DNA of 64,000 nucleotides from Hanamia caeni (GCF_003721595.1 NZ_RJJR01000005.1:248001-312000), one strand, 5' to 3'. Counted from the first letter of the stretch, positions 8,967 through 20,062 are shown. Numbers and translations: made by a program. The notes: generated by a model not told the origin, from the letters alone.

Positions 8967-9146
8967 CTGAGGTTACCAACGGTGCACTTTGGCGTAGGTT
9001 CTTAATAACCAGTCATAAAACTATCATAGATTGAAAAGACATCTTTTGATGGTAATATCTGATTGGTTCAAAATTAGACAATAGCCATTCGCTTATTTGT
9101 AGTAAAGCGGTCAAGTATTTGTAATAAAAAAACTACATTTTGTTTG

Positions 9147-9788
9147 TCAGGAAGGAAATATAACATCATAAGTCCTTGCCAGGCTAAGCAGTTCTACAAG
9201 GTTTTGAACCTGTAATTTTTCGAATATGCGGCTTTTATAGGTGCCAACTGTTGAAGTATGAATATTAAGTTTTTTGGCCATTTCAGAAACCGAATTTCCC
9301 TGCGCCATGTGTTGAACAATTTCAAACTCGCGTGATGATAATTTATCAAAAGGATTTTCCGGCTGACTTTTAGATCGCATCCCCGCCACGAGTTTTTGGC
9401 TTAGCTCAGGGCTGATGTAGGTTTTTCCATTTAAAACCACCTCAATAGCTTTTTGTATTTCACTATTATTTGAATCTTTCCTTAGATAGCCCTTTGCACC
9501 AATTTTCAAAAATCTTTTGGCAAATACTTCTTCGGAATTCATACTAAAAATGAGAACTTTTAATCCCGGCCTGATAGCCAGGACAGTTTCAAGCGTTACA
9601 AACGAATCCGTGCCAGGCATGTTGATATCCATCATGACTAAATCATAATTTTTTTGCTTAATATTTTCAAGCGCAGAAGTTCCATCAAACGCTTCATCAA
9701 TATTAGTACGAGGAATATAATCCTGTATTAATAATCTGAGCCCTTTTCTGACTATTGAATGATCATCAACCAGCAAAATTTCAGGCAT
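9147..9788 (-). CDS. orphan NarL/LuxR-type response regulator
   Basis: A 213-residue two-domain regulator. The receiver domain (residues 1-120) opens with LLVDDHSIVRKG and has the phospho-acceptor Asp in VMMDINMPG near residue 54 and the conserved Lys in GYLRKDS. The C-terminal LuxR-type helix-turn-helix starts near residue 148 (LSSREFEIVQHMAQGNS, then STVGTYKSRIFEKL). No histidine kinase lies nearby, so its partner must be encoded elsewhere. It is divergent from lon across 262 bp. A link to lon is possible but has no direct support. Target genes are unknown. Confidence 0.93.
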   Translation of the reverse strand: MPEILLVDDHSIVRKGLRLLIQDYIPRTNIDEAFDGTSALENIKQKNYDLVMMDINMPGTDSFVTLETVLAIRPGLKVLIFSMNSEEVFAKRFLKIGAKGYLRKDSNNSEIQKAIEVVLNGKTYISPELSQKLVAGMRSKSQPENPFDKLSSREFEIVQHMAQGNSVSEMAKKLNIHTSTVGTYKSRIFEKLQVQNLVELLSLARTYDVIFPS

Positions 9789-10050
9789 GTTTTTTTTGTT
9801 TATCCTTGGGTGTAGACTGTAAATAAATTTAATTTAATTCCTTAAAAAAGAAATTTTTTTTATGCCGTTAAATAAGTTATGAACAAATTTCGTTTAAAGA
9901 TGTAACGACATTCAAAATAAAAATCAGCGCTAAATGTTCTTTTACTGTCCGGCTATTTAACGTGGCATTAATGTTGAATAATATAGTAATACCTGAAAAT
10001 GTTCGTTTCTTTGCCGAAAATTTTGACAGATTGACAAGTGAAAAAAATAT

Positions 10051-12450
10051 ATGAATAATAAATTTTTTATGAATGGGCCGGAAGATGAAATGGAATTCAT
10101 GCCCATGATTCCGCTTCACGAAGAGGGTGACGGAAATGATGAACAGCCCATCCCTGCTGAGTTGCCACTGCTACCTTTGAGAAATACGGTTCTTTTTCCC
10201 GGAGTGGTAATACCAATAACAGTGGGGCGCGACAAAAGCATTAAGGCCGTGCAAGAGGCTTACAAGACTGACAAATTGGTAGGCGTAATTTCTCAAAAAG
10301 ACAGCCTCGTGGAAGAGCCTGCCTCAGCAGATTTAGTTAATGTGGGAACGGTCGCAAAAATCCTTAAGCTAATAAAAATGCCTGACGGCGGAACTACCGT
10401 TATAATCCAGGGTAAGAAGCGTTTTCGCATTGACGAGATTACTATGGAAGAGCCGTTTTTTAAAGCGAAGATTACAATTCTTGCGGAAGAAGAGCTGAAG
10501 GAAGATACCGATTTTGACGCAATGGTGAGTTCCATAAAAGAGCTTTCCGGGCAAATTATTCAGCTATCTCCCAATATGCCTTCGGAGGCAACCATTATCT
10601 TAAAAAACATTGAAAATCCTTCCTTTCTTATCCATTTTGTAAGCAGTAATTTAAATAGTAATATTCTGGAAAAGCAAAAGCTGCTGGAAATTCAAAACAT
10701 AAAGGAAAGGGCAGAAATGTTATTGAATTTATTACAGACAGAATTGCAATACGCGGAATTAAAAAATAAGGTCACCAATAAAACCCGCGCCGAGCTTGAC
10801 AAGCAGCAGAAGGATTATTTCCTGCAACAGCAATTGAAAGCCATCAAAGAAGAGCTTGGAGGAGATAATGTAGCAGAGGTAAAGGAAATGCAAAAGAAGG
10901 CGGAAGCAAAAAAATGGCCTGCTGCAGCAAAGGAAATGTTCAATAAAGGAATTGAGAAGCTTGAACGTATGCATCCTTCAACGCCTGATTATTCTGTCGT
11001 TTACAATCATCTTGATTTAATGCTTGATTTGCCGTGGGAAGATTATACCAGGGATCAATACGATTTCAAAAAGGCGAAAAGAATTTTGGATCACGATCAT
11101 TATGGCATGGAAAAAATCAAGCAAAGGATTTTAGAATACCTCGCTGTTTTAAAGCTGAAAGGCGATATGAAAAGCCCGATTCTTTGCTTCGTAGGCCCTC
11201 CCGGAATCGGTAAAACTTCATTGGGAAAAAGTATAGCCAATGCCATTAATAGAAAGTACGTCCGCGTTAGCCTTGGCGGCCTGCATGATGAAAGCGAAAT
11301 ACGCGGCCATCGTAAGACATACATCGGCGCTATGCCCGGAAGAATTCTTCAATCCATCCGTAAGGCAAAATCTTCTAACCCTGTTATGATTCTTGACGAA
11401 ATAGATAAAGTTGGAACTGATTTTCGTGGCGATCCTTCTTCAGCTTTGCTTGAAGTTCTGGATCCGGAGCAGAATAATAATTTTTACGACAATTACCTTG
11501 AGCTGGAATATGATTTAAGCAAAGTGTTGTTCATTGCTACTGCCAATAATCTTCAAAATATTCAGCCTGCACTGCGCGATCGTTTGGAAATTATAGAGTT
11601 GAGTGGTTATGCTCTGGAAGAAAAAATTGAAATTGCAAAAAGGCATTTGTTGCCAAAGCAAAAAGAAGCGCATGGCTTAAAAAATGTGTCGTTTAAAATG
11701 AGCGATTCTGTTTTAGGAAAAGTAATCGCCGATTTTACCCGGGAAAGTGGTGTAAGAGAACTTGACAGGCAATTGGCCAGCCTGATGAGAAAGCTTGCAA
11801 GGGATTATGCGGAAAAAGGAAAATTAAAGCCGACGGTAAGCATTAATGATGTTGAGAAAATTCTTGGTAAATCAAGATATAGCAATGAAGTGTACCGGAC
11901 GGCAAATATGGCCGGCGTTGCAGTAGGCCTCGCCTGGACTTATGTAGGAGGTGATATCTTATTTATTGAATCCGCGATGAGCGACAACGGCAAAGGCGAT
12001 TTGAAATTGACAGGAAATCTTGGAAATGTAATGAAGGAAAGCGCTTCTACGGCATTAAGTTACCTTCAGTCTAACGCAAAGAAATACGGAATAAATCCTG
12101 AAATGTTTTATAAAAAGAATGTACACATCCACGTCCCGGAAGGCGCCGTGCCCAAGGATGGACCAAGTGCCGGCGTTACCATGATGACCGCGTTAGCCTC
12201 GTCGTTTACTGGCCGGCGCGTGAAGCCTTATCTTGCAATGACGGGCGAAATTACCTTGCGCGGCCAGGTGCTTCCTGTGGGCGGTATTAAGGAGAAAGTT
12301 TTGGCTGCAAAAAGATCCGGTATCCGTGAAATTATTATGAGTGCACAAAATGAAAAAGATATTAACGATATTAATCCGGCTTATATCAAAGGATTAAAAA
12401 TTCATTATGTGAAAACCATGCAACAAGTATTGGAAAATGCTTTGGTTTAG
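10051..12450 (+). CDS. lon: ATP-dependent Lon protease
   Basis: Lon degrades misfolded and regulatory proteins in the cytoplasm; in many bacteria it also helps clear tmRNA-tagged products. The 799 residues contain an N-terminal LON substrate domain ([18 protein letters not shown] near residues 35-52), an AAA+ module with Walker [10 protein letters not shown] at 382-390 and Walker [11 protein letters not shown], and a C-terminal protease domain. The catalytic Ser706 is in [12 protein letters not shown] and the dyad Lys is in GGIKEK (747-749). Length and order are normal for bacterial LonA. It is monocistronic, with a hairpin terminator 22 bp after the stop. Confidence 0.98.
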   Translation: MNNKFFMNGPEDEMEFMPMIPLHEEGDGNDEQPIPAELPLLPLRNTVLFPGVVIPITVGRDKSIKAVQEAYKTDKLVGVISQKDSLVEEPASADLVNVGTVAKILKLIKMPDGGTTVIIQGKKRFRIDEITMEEPFFKAKITILAEEELKEDTDFDAMVSSIKELSGQIIQLSPNMPSEATIILKNIENPSFLIHFVSSNLNSNILEKQKLLEIQNIKERAEMLLNLLQTELQYAELKNKVTNKTRAELDKQQKDYFLQQQLKAIKEELGGDNVAEVKEMQKKAEAKKWPAAAKEMFNKGIEKLERMHPSTPDYSVVYNHLDLMLDLPWEDYTRDQYDFKKAKRILDHDHYGMEKIKQRILEYLAVLKLKGDMKSPILCFVGPPGIGKTSLGKSIANAINRKYVRVSLGGLHDESEIRGHRKTYIGAMPGRILQSIRKAKSSNPVMILDEIDKVGTDFRGDPSSALLEVLDPEQNNNFYDNYLELEYDLSKVLFIATANNLQNIQPALRDRLEIIELSGYALEEKIEIAKRHLLPKQKEAHGLKNVSFKMSDSVLGKVIADFTRESGVRELDRQLASLMRKLARDYAEKGKLKPTVSINDVEKILGKSRYSNEVYRTANMAGVAVGLAWTYVGGDILFIESAMSDNGKGDLKLTGNLGNVMKESASTALSYLQSNAKKYGINPEMFYKKNVHIHVPEGAVPKDGPSAGVTMMTALASSFTGRRVKPYLAMTGEITLRGQVLPVGGIKEKVLAAKRSGIREIIMSAQNEKDINDINPAYIKGLKIHYVKTMQQVLENALV

Positions 12451-12471
12451 AAAAGATTTTTTTTGATAATG

Positions 12472-12499
12472 AGCCAGCCTGCAAATGGTTGGCTTTTTA
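12472..12499 (+). terminator. intrinsic terminator of lon
   Basis: AGCCAGCC (12472-12479) pairs with GGTTGGCT (12487-12494), including one G-T pair, around a 7-base loop. It is followed by TTTTAT. Position just after the lon stop makes the assignment straightforward. Confidence 0.85.
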
Positions 12500-12608
12500 T
12501 TTGTAGTAAATCAACAAATACCTTGTTTTCTTTTTTTTGTATTTTGATAGTAAGGCTTTCTGGCTTCATAGTTGTTTGCAAAGATTTAGTGAAATAAAAT
12601 GTTTGTAT

Positions 12609-13634
12609 ATGGCGAAGTTCTCCGGCCCGATAATATGCTTTGTGTTGCTGTCAGTGAGCGCTCTGAATGTTAATGCGCAAAATAGCCGTGGGAATGATAG
12701 CGCTTACTACGTTTATTTTCCTAACAGCATTACCGGCCGCATGTATACTTCCCAAAAATACAGCCGCTTTAATTTAAAAGCTAAAAATGCGCCTGGCCTG
12801 CATTATTTGCCAAATACCACTTTCAATTTGGGCGTGGGTGCCACCTACCATAATTTTTCATTAAACATTGCCTACGGTTTTGATTTTTTAAATCCTGGTA
12901 AAAAAAATAATAAAACCAAATACCTGGATTTACAGATGCATTTATACCAACCAAAATGGGTAACAGATGTGTATGGCCAGTTATATAAAGGGTTTCATCT
13001 TGCCGGCAGCTTCAATGAGCCTGCGGAAAATTATTATCGTAAAGACTTCCGGTTGAATTTATTTGGCTTGTCTCGGTATTACATTTTTAATTCTAAAAGA
13101 TTTTCATACCGTGCGTCGTTCATACAAAATGAATTGCAAAAAAAATCTGCCGGAAGTTTTCTGGCGGGCGCGGAATTGTATTATGGGGTAGTGAAGGCAG
13201 ACAGCAACCTCATCCCAAAATCAGTAAGCGAAAAATACCCTCAAAAAAATCTGAGTAAAATAAATTATCTAAGCATTGGCCCGGGTATCGGTTATGCATA
13301 CACGCAAATTGTGGTAGCTCAATTTTTTATCACAGGTTCCGTAACAGGCAATCTTGCTTTCAGTTTTGCAAACGAGCATTTGGAAAAAAATTCTCATACA
13401 CATTTTTCACTAAATCCCGTGACGCGCTTTCGCGTAGCTGCCGGCTACAATAGCAGAAGCTGGAATATCAGCGCCAACTGGGTATTTGATAACCTGGCAT
13501 TTAAAGGTGTAAAAAGCCATACTGTATATTGGTTTAATACAGGTAATTTCAGGATGGTTTTTGCTAAAAGATTTTATCCCGGAAACCGGCTGCAAAAGCG
13601 TTTAAGGCCGTTGGATAAAATTTTTAAAGATTAG
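12609..13634 (+). CDS. outer-membrane beta-barrel-like protein of unknown function
   Basis: I do not recognise a named family. From the ATG at 12609 the protein has 341 residues and opens with a signal peptide ending in VNAQ; the upstream ATG at 12537 would add 24 residues ahead of this signal, so I prefer the internal start. The mature part is rich in alternating aromatic and polar residues, Gly and Asn (for example FNLGVGATYHNFSLNIAYGF and SWNISANWVF), as in outer-membrane barrels. A DUF4421-type barrel is a possibility. It is a single gene between the lon terminator and the mutarotase. Role unknown. Confidence 0.7.
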   Translation: MAKFSGPIICFVLLSVSALNVNAQNSRGNDSAYYVYFPNSITGRMYTSQKYSRFNLKAKNAPGLHYLPNTTFNLGVGATYHNFSLNIAYGFDFLNPGKKNNKTKYLDLQMHLYQPKWVTDVYGQLYKGFHLAGSFNEPAENYYRKDFRLNLFGLSRYYIFNSKRFSYRASFIQNELQKKSAGSFLAGAELYYGVVKADSNLIPKSVSEKYPQKNLSKINYLSIGPGIGYAYTQIVVAQFFITGSVTGNLAFSFANEHLEKNSHTHFSLNPVTRFRVAAGYNSRSWNISANWVFDNLAFKGVKSHTVYWFNTGNFRMVFAKRFYPGNRLQKRLRPLDKIFKD

Positions 13635-13838
13635 AAACGGCATTAGCAGTAGACTAAGAAATAATATATTTTTCTAGTTTAAACCGCCGCTAACAACAGC
13701 CTGTTCGGAATTTTGATCTTATTTAAAAATTCGGGCATTCTATTTTAAAAAAAATTTGTGTACGCAGGAAGGAGGGTATGATAACCGTCGAAATTTTATC
13801 TATAATAACTTACTTTTAGATTTTTTAATTAATAGAAA

Positions 13839-14186
13839 ATGAAATACTGTCTTGCGCTCGATTTGAAAGATGATGACGCGATGATTGCAGAATATGAAAA
13901 TCACCATAAAAAGATCTGGCCTGAAATTCTTGAATCAATGGAGAAGGCTGGCATCACAGGCATGGAAATATACAGAGCTTTCAATCGCCTTTTTATGATT
14001 ATGGAAACCAGTGAAAATTTTTCATTTCCCGAAAAGGAAAAAATGGATAATGCAAATGCGAAAGTGCAGGAGTGGGAACAACTGATGTGGAAATACCAGC
14101 AAGGGATTCCTGGCAGCAAGCCTGGTGAAAAATGGGTTCTAATGAAAAAGATTTTTGACTTGAACGAGCAGCCATTCATAATTTAG
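13839..14186 (+). CDS. L-rhamnose/L-fucose mutarotase family protein
   Basis: A 115-residue protein of the L-rhamnose mutarotase family (RhaM-like, formerly DUF718), which interconverts anomers of deoxy-hexoses. Family features include the early His in YENHHKKIWPEI near residues 23-34, the MEIYRAFNRLFMIME strand pair, and the tryptophan-rich segment WEQLMWKYQQ near residues 77-86. It lies 35 bp upstream of an SDR dehydrogenase and close to the L-fucose genes, so L-fucose is the likeliest substrate. The substrate is inferred from context; the sequence alone does not separate rhamnose from fucose. Confidence 0.88.
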   Translation: MKYCLALDLKDDDAMIAEYENHHKKIWPEILESMEKAGITGMEIYRAFNRLFMIMETSENFSFPEKEKMDNANAKVQEWEQLMWKYQQGIPGSKPGEKWVLMKKIFDLNEQPFII

Positions 14187-14221
14187 ATTTGAAAATATTT
14201 TTTATAAAAAACTTAGAGAGC

Positions 14222-14986
14222 ATGTTTTCTTTAGATAATAAAAAAGCTATCATAACCGGCGCGGGAAGCGGTATTGGAAGAGCAATTGCCGTTTTGTTTG
14301 CCAAACAGGGAGCTGAGGTGCATATTATAGAGTTGAGCAGCGAGACTGCGAAATCATCCGTGGAAGAAATTGAGGCAAATGGTGGCAAAGTGTTTTCTCA
14401 TGCCTGTAATGTTGCCCTTCAGCAGGAATTGATTAAAACAATTAATGCAATAGGAACGCATGATATATTAGTGAACAATGCAGGAATCGCGCACATTGGT
14501 AAGGCAGACACAACAAGTGAACAGGATTTTGATCGCATTGTGGGCGTGAATATAAAGGGCGTATACAATTGTTTGTTTGCTTCTATCCCGGTAATGAAAA
14601 AAAATGGCGGAGGTGTAATTATAAACATGGCTTCAGTTGCAGCGTGGGTAGGCATTCCAGACCGGTTTGCGTATTCGATGGCAAAAGGGGCAGTGGCCGC
14701 AATGACAATGTCGGTGGCCAAAGATTATATTGCAGACCGTATCCGCTGTAATTCCATTTCGCCAGGGCGTGTTCATACGCCATTTGTTGATGGCTTTTTA
14801 CAAAAAAATTATCCGGGAAAAGAAGAAGAGATGTTTGAAAAGCTTTCAAAAACCCAGCCCATTGGCCGGATGGCAAAGCCTGAAGAAGTGGCTGCTTTAG
14901 CGCTCTATTTATGCAGCGATGAAGCTTCATTCATTACGGGCACAGATTACCCGATAGATGGCGGATTCTTAAAATTGAATACCTGA
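14222..14986 (+). CDS. SDR oxidoreductase, possible 2-keto-3-deoxy-L-fuconate dehydrogenase
   Basis: A classical short-chain dehydrogenase of 254 residues. It has the NAD(P)-binding TGAGSGIGRA near residue 10, NNAG, the catalytic serine in MASVAAW, the Y-x-x-x-K motif in AYSMAKGA, and the PGR segment followed by a C-terminal DGGFLKL. All catalytic residues are present, in contrast to the SDR at 29835. I chose the ATG at 14222, since the 11 residues from the TTG at 14189 precede the normal SDR start. Its place behind the mutarotase suggests a deoxy-sugar acid substrate; in the oxidative L-fucose pathway an SDR of this type oxidises 2-keto-3-deoxy-L-fuconate. Function is inference. Confidence 0.85.
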   Translation: MFSLDNKKAIITGAGSGIGRAIAVLFAKQGAEVHIIELSSETAKSSVEEIEANGGKVFSHACNVALQQELIKTINAIGTHDILVNNAGIAHIGKADTTSEQDFDRIVGVNIKGVYNCLFASIPVMKKNGGGVIINMASVAAWVGIPDRFAYSMAKGAVAAMTMSVAKDYIADRIRCNSISPGRVHTPFVDGFLQKNYPGKEEEMFEKLSKTQPIGRMAKPEEVAALALYLCSDEASFITGTDYPIDGGFLKLNT

Positions 14987-15083
14987 TGGGCGCCTGCAAA
15001 TGAGGGAGATGAAAAAGATTTTTTTATGCTCGGAATCATAATTATCGAAATTTCTATCTAAGGTCAAAAGATAAAATCGCCAA

Positions 15084-18000
15084 TCATTTAAGATGAAGCA
15101 ATAAAGCTTTTGAATTATTTATCCCAACCACAATTCGTACTTTGTCTTTATTCTTTACGGAAACAACGCTGCGGACATTTCCCCTTATTTTCAAACCGCT
15201 TTTATACTGCGGCACGTACGAAAAATTACCTTTCCCGTCTCCCAATAACAATACCCCATGATTGGCAGAATAGCGGCCAAACTTTATCCTCGTCCAGGTG
15301 TTGTTGCCGCATAACAATAAATCCTTCTTCCCATCATGATTAGCGTCAACTGAAGTGATGCTATACACCGGAGAGTATTGAGCCTCCAACGGTAATTTAT
15401 GCATCAAAAAACCTTTACTTCCCTGGTTTTCCAGGTACATGCTTTGCATCGTTTGTGCCTTTAAAACTGAGGCGCTTTTAAGTTCTTCATTCGTAAACAA
15501 ATCATGGATCATCGCAACGGCATAGTCTTTATACGTCGGAAATTTTTTCTTAAGCGAAGGAAGCCGGCCAGTGAGATCATCCAGTGAGGCTGCAGGGTAA
15601 GAAACCCCATCAATATAATAACAAAGTATAGGATCAATAGAGCCATTGTTGTCAAAATCCTTAAAATATAGGGTCATGGGTTCCTTCTCTGTACAATGAA
15701 ATTGCGTATTCAACCCATAATTTCCTATTACCAAATCTTTATCCCCATCCCCATCCATATCTTCTGCATAAATGCAATTCCACCAACCGCTGCTGGGAAA
15801 TTTTATATATTCGGAAGAGGCGTCAATCAATTTCCCATTTTGATTAATGAAAATTTTTACCGGCATCCATTCACCTACAACAATCAAATCGGGTCTTCCA
15901 TCTTTATTAATATCCATCCAAACGGCACCCGTTACCATTCCAATATGTTGCAGGGAAGGTGCGACATTGGCGGTAGCATCTGTGAAATTTCCTTTGCCGT
16001 CATTCATTAAAATTTTACTTTCAGGTGCGGCCGGATATTTGCCCGGAACAACCCGGCCACCTATAAATAAATCCATCTTGCCGTCACCATTGATATCGGC
16101 AGCTTTTACGCAACCTGTACTGGTATACGTTTTAGGAATGGCAATTTCCTTTTTGAAAAAATTTCCTTTGCCATCGTTAATGTATAGTCTTCCCTGCAAA
16201 GCAGGATCATTTTCAGTAAACTCGTATCCACCGCCACCCACATATAAATCCATATCCCCATCGCCATCTGCATCAAAAAATTCAGCAGATACATCTTCAC
16301 TTACCGCATCTTTTAAAAATGCAGGTTCCGTTTTTTTTGTAAATGTGCCCTCTGCATTTTGAATAAATAATTGAGAAGGCTGTCCTTTTGCCCCGCCGAA
16401 AAATACATCGTCCAATCCATCCTTATTTACGTCTGCCACCGCAAGGCAGGGGCCCTGGCGTGAAAGATAGTTAGGTAGCAATGACTGAACTGTAAAGTCA
16501 TCGAAATTATTTTCCGCATGAATCATATTATTAAGCGTGTCAGTCGAAAAATAGGATTCATATTTATGCGCAGTCGTATCATAATGCCATTTATTACGTG
16601 CATCAGTTATCTTCAATGTCAATACCTGATTGGGTTTTACATTTCGCAGGATTTGCATATGATCATCAGGCCAAATGATTAATAACGAATCTATAATTGC
16701 ATGTTTTCCGATTCCAAAATTCAATACCGGATCTACGGATGATTGGAAACCCCGGACGGGAAACTCTTCCTGGTAGAATTGTTGCTTGCCGCAATACAGC
16801 TTTACTTTAGCCCCAATGCCGCCGGTATTTTTTGAATCTCCTGTCAATTTTATTTTCAGGTAATTATTTTTCAGCAGCGTTCCACTATTATTTTTATAAA
16901 TACCTGCCAGCCCGTTGATGTTATTAATCACCAGGTCCATAGTTCCATTGTTATCCAAATCAGCATAGGCAGTTCCGGATGAAACCGTTTTTTGGTCAAA
17001 ACCCCATTCGTTCGAACGATTGGTAAAAGTTTGATCCCCCCTATTTTGAAAGATATAATCCGGAATTTCATTGGTTGGCATTTTATCAATATAATCCTTT
17101 TCTGAAGTTGCCGGCCCTCCTCCTTGTCTGGCCTGTATAACACTATTCATGGAGGACTTCAAAAAATCCATGTTGGTATAATCTTTTACATAGCCATTGC
17201 TTATAAAAAGATCTTTGTTGCCATCATTATCAAAATCACTAAACAATGCACTCCAGCTCCAGTCAGTGTTAGACACGCCTGCTAATTGCCCGATCTCACT
17301 GAACGTTCCGTCACCATTATTCTTTTGCAGCATATTACGGCTGTATTGATAATAAAATCCCTGGCTGAAGAGGTATTGAAATTTATCATAGTTTTCTGCC
17401 CCATTATGCATTTTTTGGCCTTCATTACTTTCGGGTAACATATCCAACGTCAGTAAATCAACAAATCCGTCATTATTATAATCTGCGGCATCGCAGCCCA
17501 TTGAAGCCAAAGGAACTTCATCTATTTGATTGGACAACTGTTCACTAAAAGTACCGTTGCGGTTATTTATAAATAAATAATCAGGCTCATTAAAATCATT
17601 GGACACATAAATATCCGGCCACCCGTCGTTATTGATATCAGAAACTGAAAGGCCCAAGCCAAACGTAAATACATTAGAGGTAATTCCGGCTTCTTTACTT
17701 ACTTCGGTAAAATGCCCGTTATCATTACGGTATAATTTATCAGCAAAATCGGGATTGCGCTGATTGCGTAATTCCGGATGCAGTTGTGCGCCTGTTGTGT
17801 ACTGCTTTAAAGAGTGATTGATAATGAAACAATCCAAATCCCCGTCTTTATCATAATCAAAAAAAGCAGCCTGGGTTGAATAGCCTACATCTGCCAAACC
17901 GTACTTCTCCGCTTTTTCTGTGAATGTCAGATTTCCATTATTAATGAACAACAAGTTCTTCCTTCTTTCACGATTAATATCGGCGCTACGGCAAATGTAA

Positions 18001-18386
18001 ATGTCCAATTTACCATCCCCGTTAATATCCACCATAGTTGCGCCCGTACACCATCCTTGTTTGTCAGCAATTCCGCTTTTTTCAGTAATATCTTCAAATT
18101 TAAAACCACCTTTATTTAAGAACAACCTGTTTCTGACCATATTGCCCGTGAATAAAATATCAGGCAAGCCGTCATTGTTGATATCCCCGATAGCCACTCC
18201 TCCGCCATTATAGAAATAAGTATAATTCAGCACATTCAATGCTTCGTCTTCGAAAATAGTATTCTTAAAATTTATCCCGGTCCTTCCTTCATCAAGAAGA
18301 GTAAATAAGTGAGAAGTATTATCACTACAACTAAAAAACAGGCTTGTTAAAAAAAAGAAGCAGATATTTCTCAAAAAAGTTGACAT
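15084..18386 (-). CDS. FG-GAP/VCBS-repeat lipoprotein with ASPIC/UnbV domain
   Basis: An 1100-residue exported protein. The N-terminus is a lipoprotein signal with lipobox SLFFSC. Two blocks of FG-GAP repeats follow, each repeat carrying a calcium-binding DxNxDGxxD loop (for example DINNDGLPD, DINGDGKLD, DYDKDGDLD), predicting a beta-propeller. Between the blocks, at about residues 510-590, is an ASPIC/UnbV domain (TGGIGAKVKLY, then RGFQSSVDP and FGIG). Such proteins are often found with SusC/SusD pairs and are thought to be surface glycan-binding or adhesive proteins; no enzymatic role is shown. It is the last gene of the SusC-SusD run, 92 bp after susD. Confidence 0.9.
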   Translation of the reverse strand: MSTFLRNICFFFLTSLFFSCSDNTSHLFTLLDEGRTGINFKNTIFEDEALNVLNYTYFYNGGGVAIGDINNDGLPDILFTGNMVRNRLFLNKGGFKFEDITEKSGIADKQGWCTGATMVDINGDGKLDIYICRSADINRERRKNLLFINNGNLTFTEKAEKYGLADVGYSTQAAFFDYDKDGDLDCFIINHSLKQYTTGAQLHPELRNQRNPDFADKLYRNDNGHFTEVSKEAGITSNVFTFGLGLSVSDINNDGWPDIYVSNDFNEPDYLFINNRNGTFSEQLSNQIDEVPLASMGCDAADYNNDGFVDLLTLDMLPESNEGQKMHNGAENYDKFQYLFSQGFYYQYSRNMLQKNNGDGTFSEIGQLAGVSNTDWSWSALFSDFDNDGNKDLFISNGYVKDYTNMDFLKSSMNSVIQARQGGGPATSEKDYIDKMPTNEIPDYIFQNRGDQTFTNRSNEWGFDQKTVSSGTAYADLDNNGTMDLVINNINGLAGIYKNNSGTLLKNNYLKIKLTGDSKNTGGIGAKVKLYCGKQQFYQEEFPVRGFQSSVDPVLNFGIGKHAIIDSLLIIWPDDHMQILRNVKPNQVLTLKITDARNKWHYDTTAHKYESYFSTDTLNNMIHAENNFDDFTVQSLLPNYLSRQGPCLAVADVNKDGLDDVFFGGAKGQPSQLFIQNAEGTFTKKTEPAFLKDAVSEDVSAEFFDADGDGDMDLYVGGGGYEFTENDPALQGRLYINDGKGNFFKKEIAIPKTYTSTGCVKAADINGDGKMDLFIGGRVVPGKYPAAPESKILMNDGKGNFTDATANVAPSLQHIGMVTGAVWMDINKDGRPDLIVVGEWMPVKIFINQNGKLIDASSEYIKFPSSGWWNCIYAEDMDGDGDKDLVIGNYGLNTQFHCTEKEPMTLYFKDFDNNGSIDPILCYYIDGVSYPAASLDDLTGRLPSLKKKFPTYKDYAVAMIHDLFTNEELKSASVLKAQTMQSMYLENQGSKGFLMHKLPLEAQYSPVYSITSVDANHDGKKDLLLCGNNTWTRIKFGRYSANHGVLLLGDGKGNFSYVPQYKSGLKIRGNVRSVVSVKNKDKVRIVVGINNSKALLLHLK

Positions 18387-18478
18387 ATTCAGATTTTATC
18401 TTCCAGGTGCCTTGCTAAAACTAAAGATTCCATTTTTACAAATGGAATCTTTGAAAAAGAATCTATAAAATAGCGAAA

Positions 18479-20062
18479 TTAGTTTTTATCCCACCAGAGA
18501 GGCGTCGTTACTTTGTCCGGACCATTGAGTAATGGTATTGCTGCTTCAACAGCGGCCCCGTTGTTTTGCGTCTCCGAAAGAAGGAAAGGAATTCTCCTGA
18601 TCCACTGGGTTCTGGTATTGGTGATATCAGGATTATCCGAATTAACTACCGGGTAAAGTTTTAGAATATGGCTTCTTCTATAATCAGCCCATGCTTCCAT
18701 ACCGTCAGGGAAAAGCGCGAGCCATTTTTGGGTGGCAATCTGTTCTTTTTGCTCAGCAAGGCTTGTCCCAAACTTTACAGGAATAGTGGTCATGGCGGGT
18801 GAATTAAGATAATCCCCTGGAGGAACAGGCGTATTCATGCTGTTGATGTAATTATTAACTATTGTTGCATCCGTAATGCCCCATTGTGCAAGGGAATTAG
18901 TAATACCGGCATTATATAAATCTTTGGCATTGCCATCCATATTCCAGCCACGCAAAGCACCTTCGGCTCTCAGAAAGTACGCTTCTGCGGTAGCCATCAC
19001 GTTTTGCGGGGTGGAAAGATAAGTTGAAATTCCCCCCGCAGCCGGCGAGGCCCACCGTGGACCCACATGAGAATTATTGTCAGCTTTATTGGCATCCAAA
19101 CCCAACTGAACAACACTAAGCCCGTTTCTTAAGCCGTTGTACTCTCCTGTATTCACCGCAGGTAAAAAATAAATTGGTAACCGTGGGTCTTTGTATCCTT
19201 TCAATACTGATTCCATTGATGCGCTCATCCTGAATTCATTCCAATCTGACATAATAGAAAGGCCATTGCCATCATCGCCCTTCGTGGTTCTTTGAATAAG
19301 TGCATCATCACCGGGGCTGGTGGTCATTACTCCGTCAGCTACTGCAGCTTCCGCTTCAGTTTTAGCCCGGCCAGCATCCACATTTGAAATTCTCAGCGCC
19401 AGTCGCAAACGAAGCGTGTTTGCAAATTTTATCCACTTATTTACATCGCCACCATAAATAAGATCATAACTCCCAAAAGGTTGTTCCCCGGTTTTCCCTT
19501 TCAAAACGGTGACTGCTGCTGCAAGCCTTTTAAAAAAATCATCATAGATTTTATCCTGCGGGTCGTAGGGAACCGAGCTACCCGGTGTGCCCGCTGAGAA
19601 ATACGGAATCGGCCCCCAATAATCTGTGACCTTATGAAAGGTATATACCCACCAGATGCTGGCAAGCGCATGCTCGGCCGAAGAAGAATCTGTGCTGTTA
19701 AAAATCGTTTGTAACTGGGGAACTACGGTTGTGTACATGGGGTTAAAAGCGGCGCCTACCCAGTCCATCCTTATTACCAAACGGTCCGAAGGGAAATAAG
19801 TAGCTTCACATGCAAAGTATTGTGCGTATTGATCGGCGAACAGATTTTGTGCTACCTGGTAATTCCATTGGCTATTTGTAGCAGTGGATTGTGCCTGGGA
19901 AAATAGAAATGGAAGTTCTGCCGCTCCTACAGTTGCAATGCTATTTTTATCAGTGTTTATCTCAGCGAATTTTTTAGTGCAGGAGTTAAACAATAAAAAT
20001 ATAGTGAAGCAAAAGAGCAATACATATACATGTTTGCAGGATAAAAAATTTATTCGTTTCAT
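18479..20062 (-). CDS. SusD/RagB-like surface lipoprotein
   Basis: A 527-residue member of the SusD/RagB family, closest in look to the SusD-like_2 subgroup. It has a lipoprotein signal ending LLFNSC and then the family-typical TKKFAEINTDKNS. The body is alpha-helical TPR-like sequence with IWWVYTFHKVTDYWGPIPY near residues 130-150, and the C-terminal QKWLALFPDGMEAWADYRR segment. It forms the lid that captures oligosaccharides for the SusC pore. It lies 27 bp downstream of susC. The ligand cannot be read from sequence; the fucose-centred neighbourhood suggests a fucosylated glycan. Confidence 0.95.
   Translation of the reverse strand: MKRINFLSCKHVYVLLFCFTIFLLFNSCTKKFAEINTDKNSIATVGAAELPFLFSQAQSTATNSQWNYQVAQNLFADQYAQYFACEATYFPSDRLVIRMDWVGAAFNPMYTTVVPQLQTIFNSTDSSSAEHALASIWWVYTFHKVTDYWGPIPYFSAGTPGSSVPYDPQDKIYDDFFKRLAAAVTVLKGKTGEQPFGSYDLIYGGDVNKWIKFANTLRLRLALRISNVDAGRAKTEAEAAVADGVMTTSPGDDALIQRTTKGDDGNGLSIMSDWNEFRMSASMESVLKGYKDPRLPIYFLPAVNTGEYNGLRNGLSVVQLGLDANKADNNSHVGPRWASPAAGGISTYLSTPQNVMATAEAYFLRAEGALRGWNMDGNAKDLYNAGITNSLAQWGITDATIVNNYINSMNTPVPPGDYLNSPAMTTIPVKFGTSLAEQKEQIATQKWLALFPDGMEAWADYRRSHILKLYPVVNSDNPDITNTRTQWIRRIPFLLSETQNNGAAVEAAIPLLNGPDKVTTPLWWDKN

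Noticed and set aside
12537..12608. Longer N-terminus for the outer-membrane protein at 12609
   Set aside because: The extra 24 residues would precede a good signal peptide, which argues for the internal ATG.
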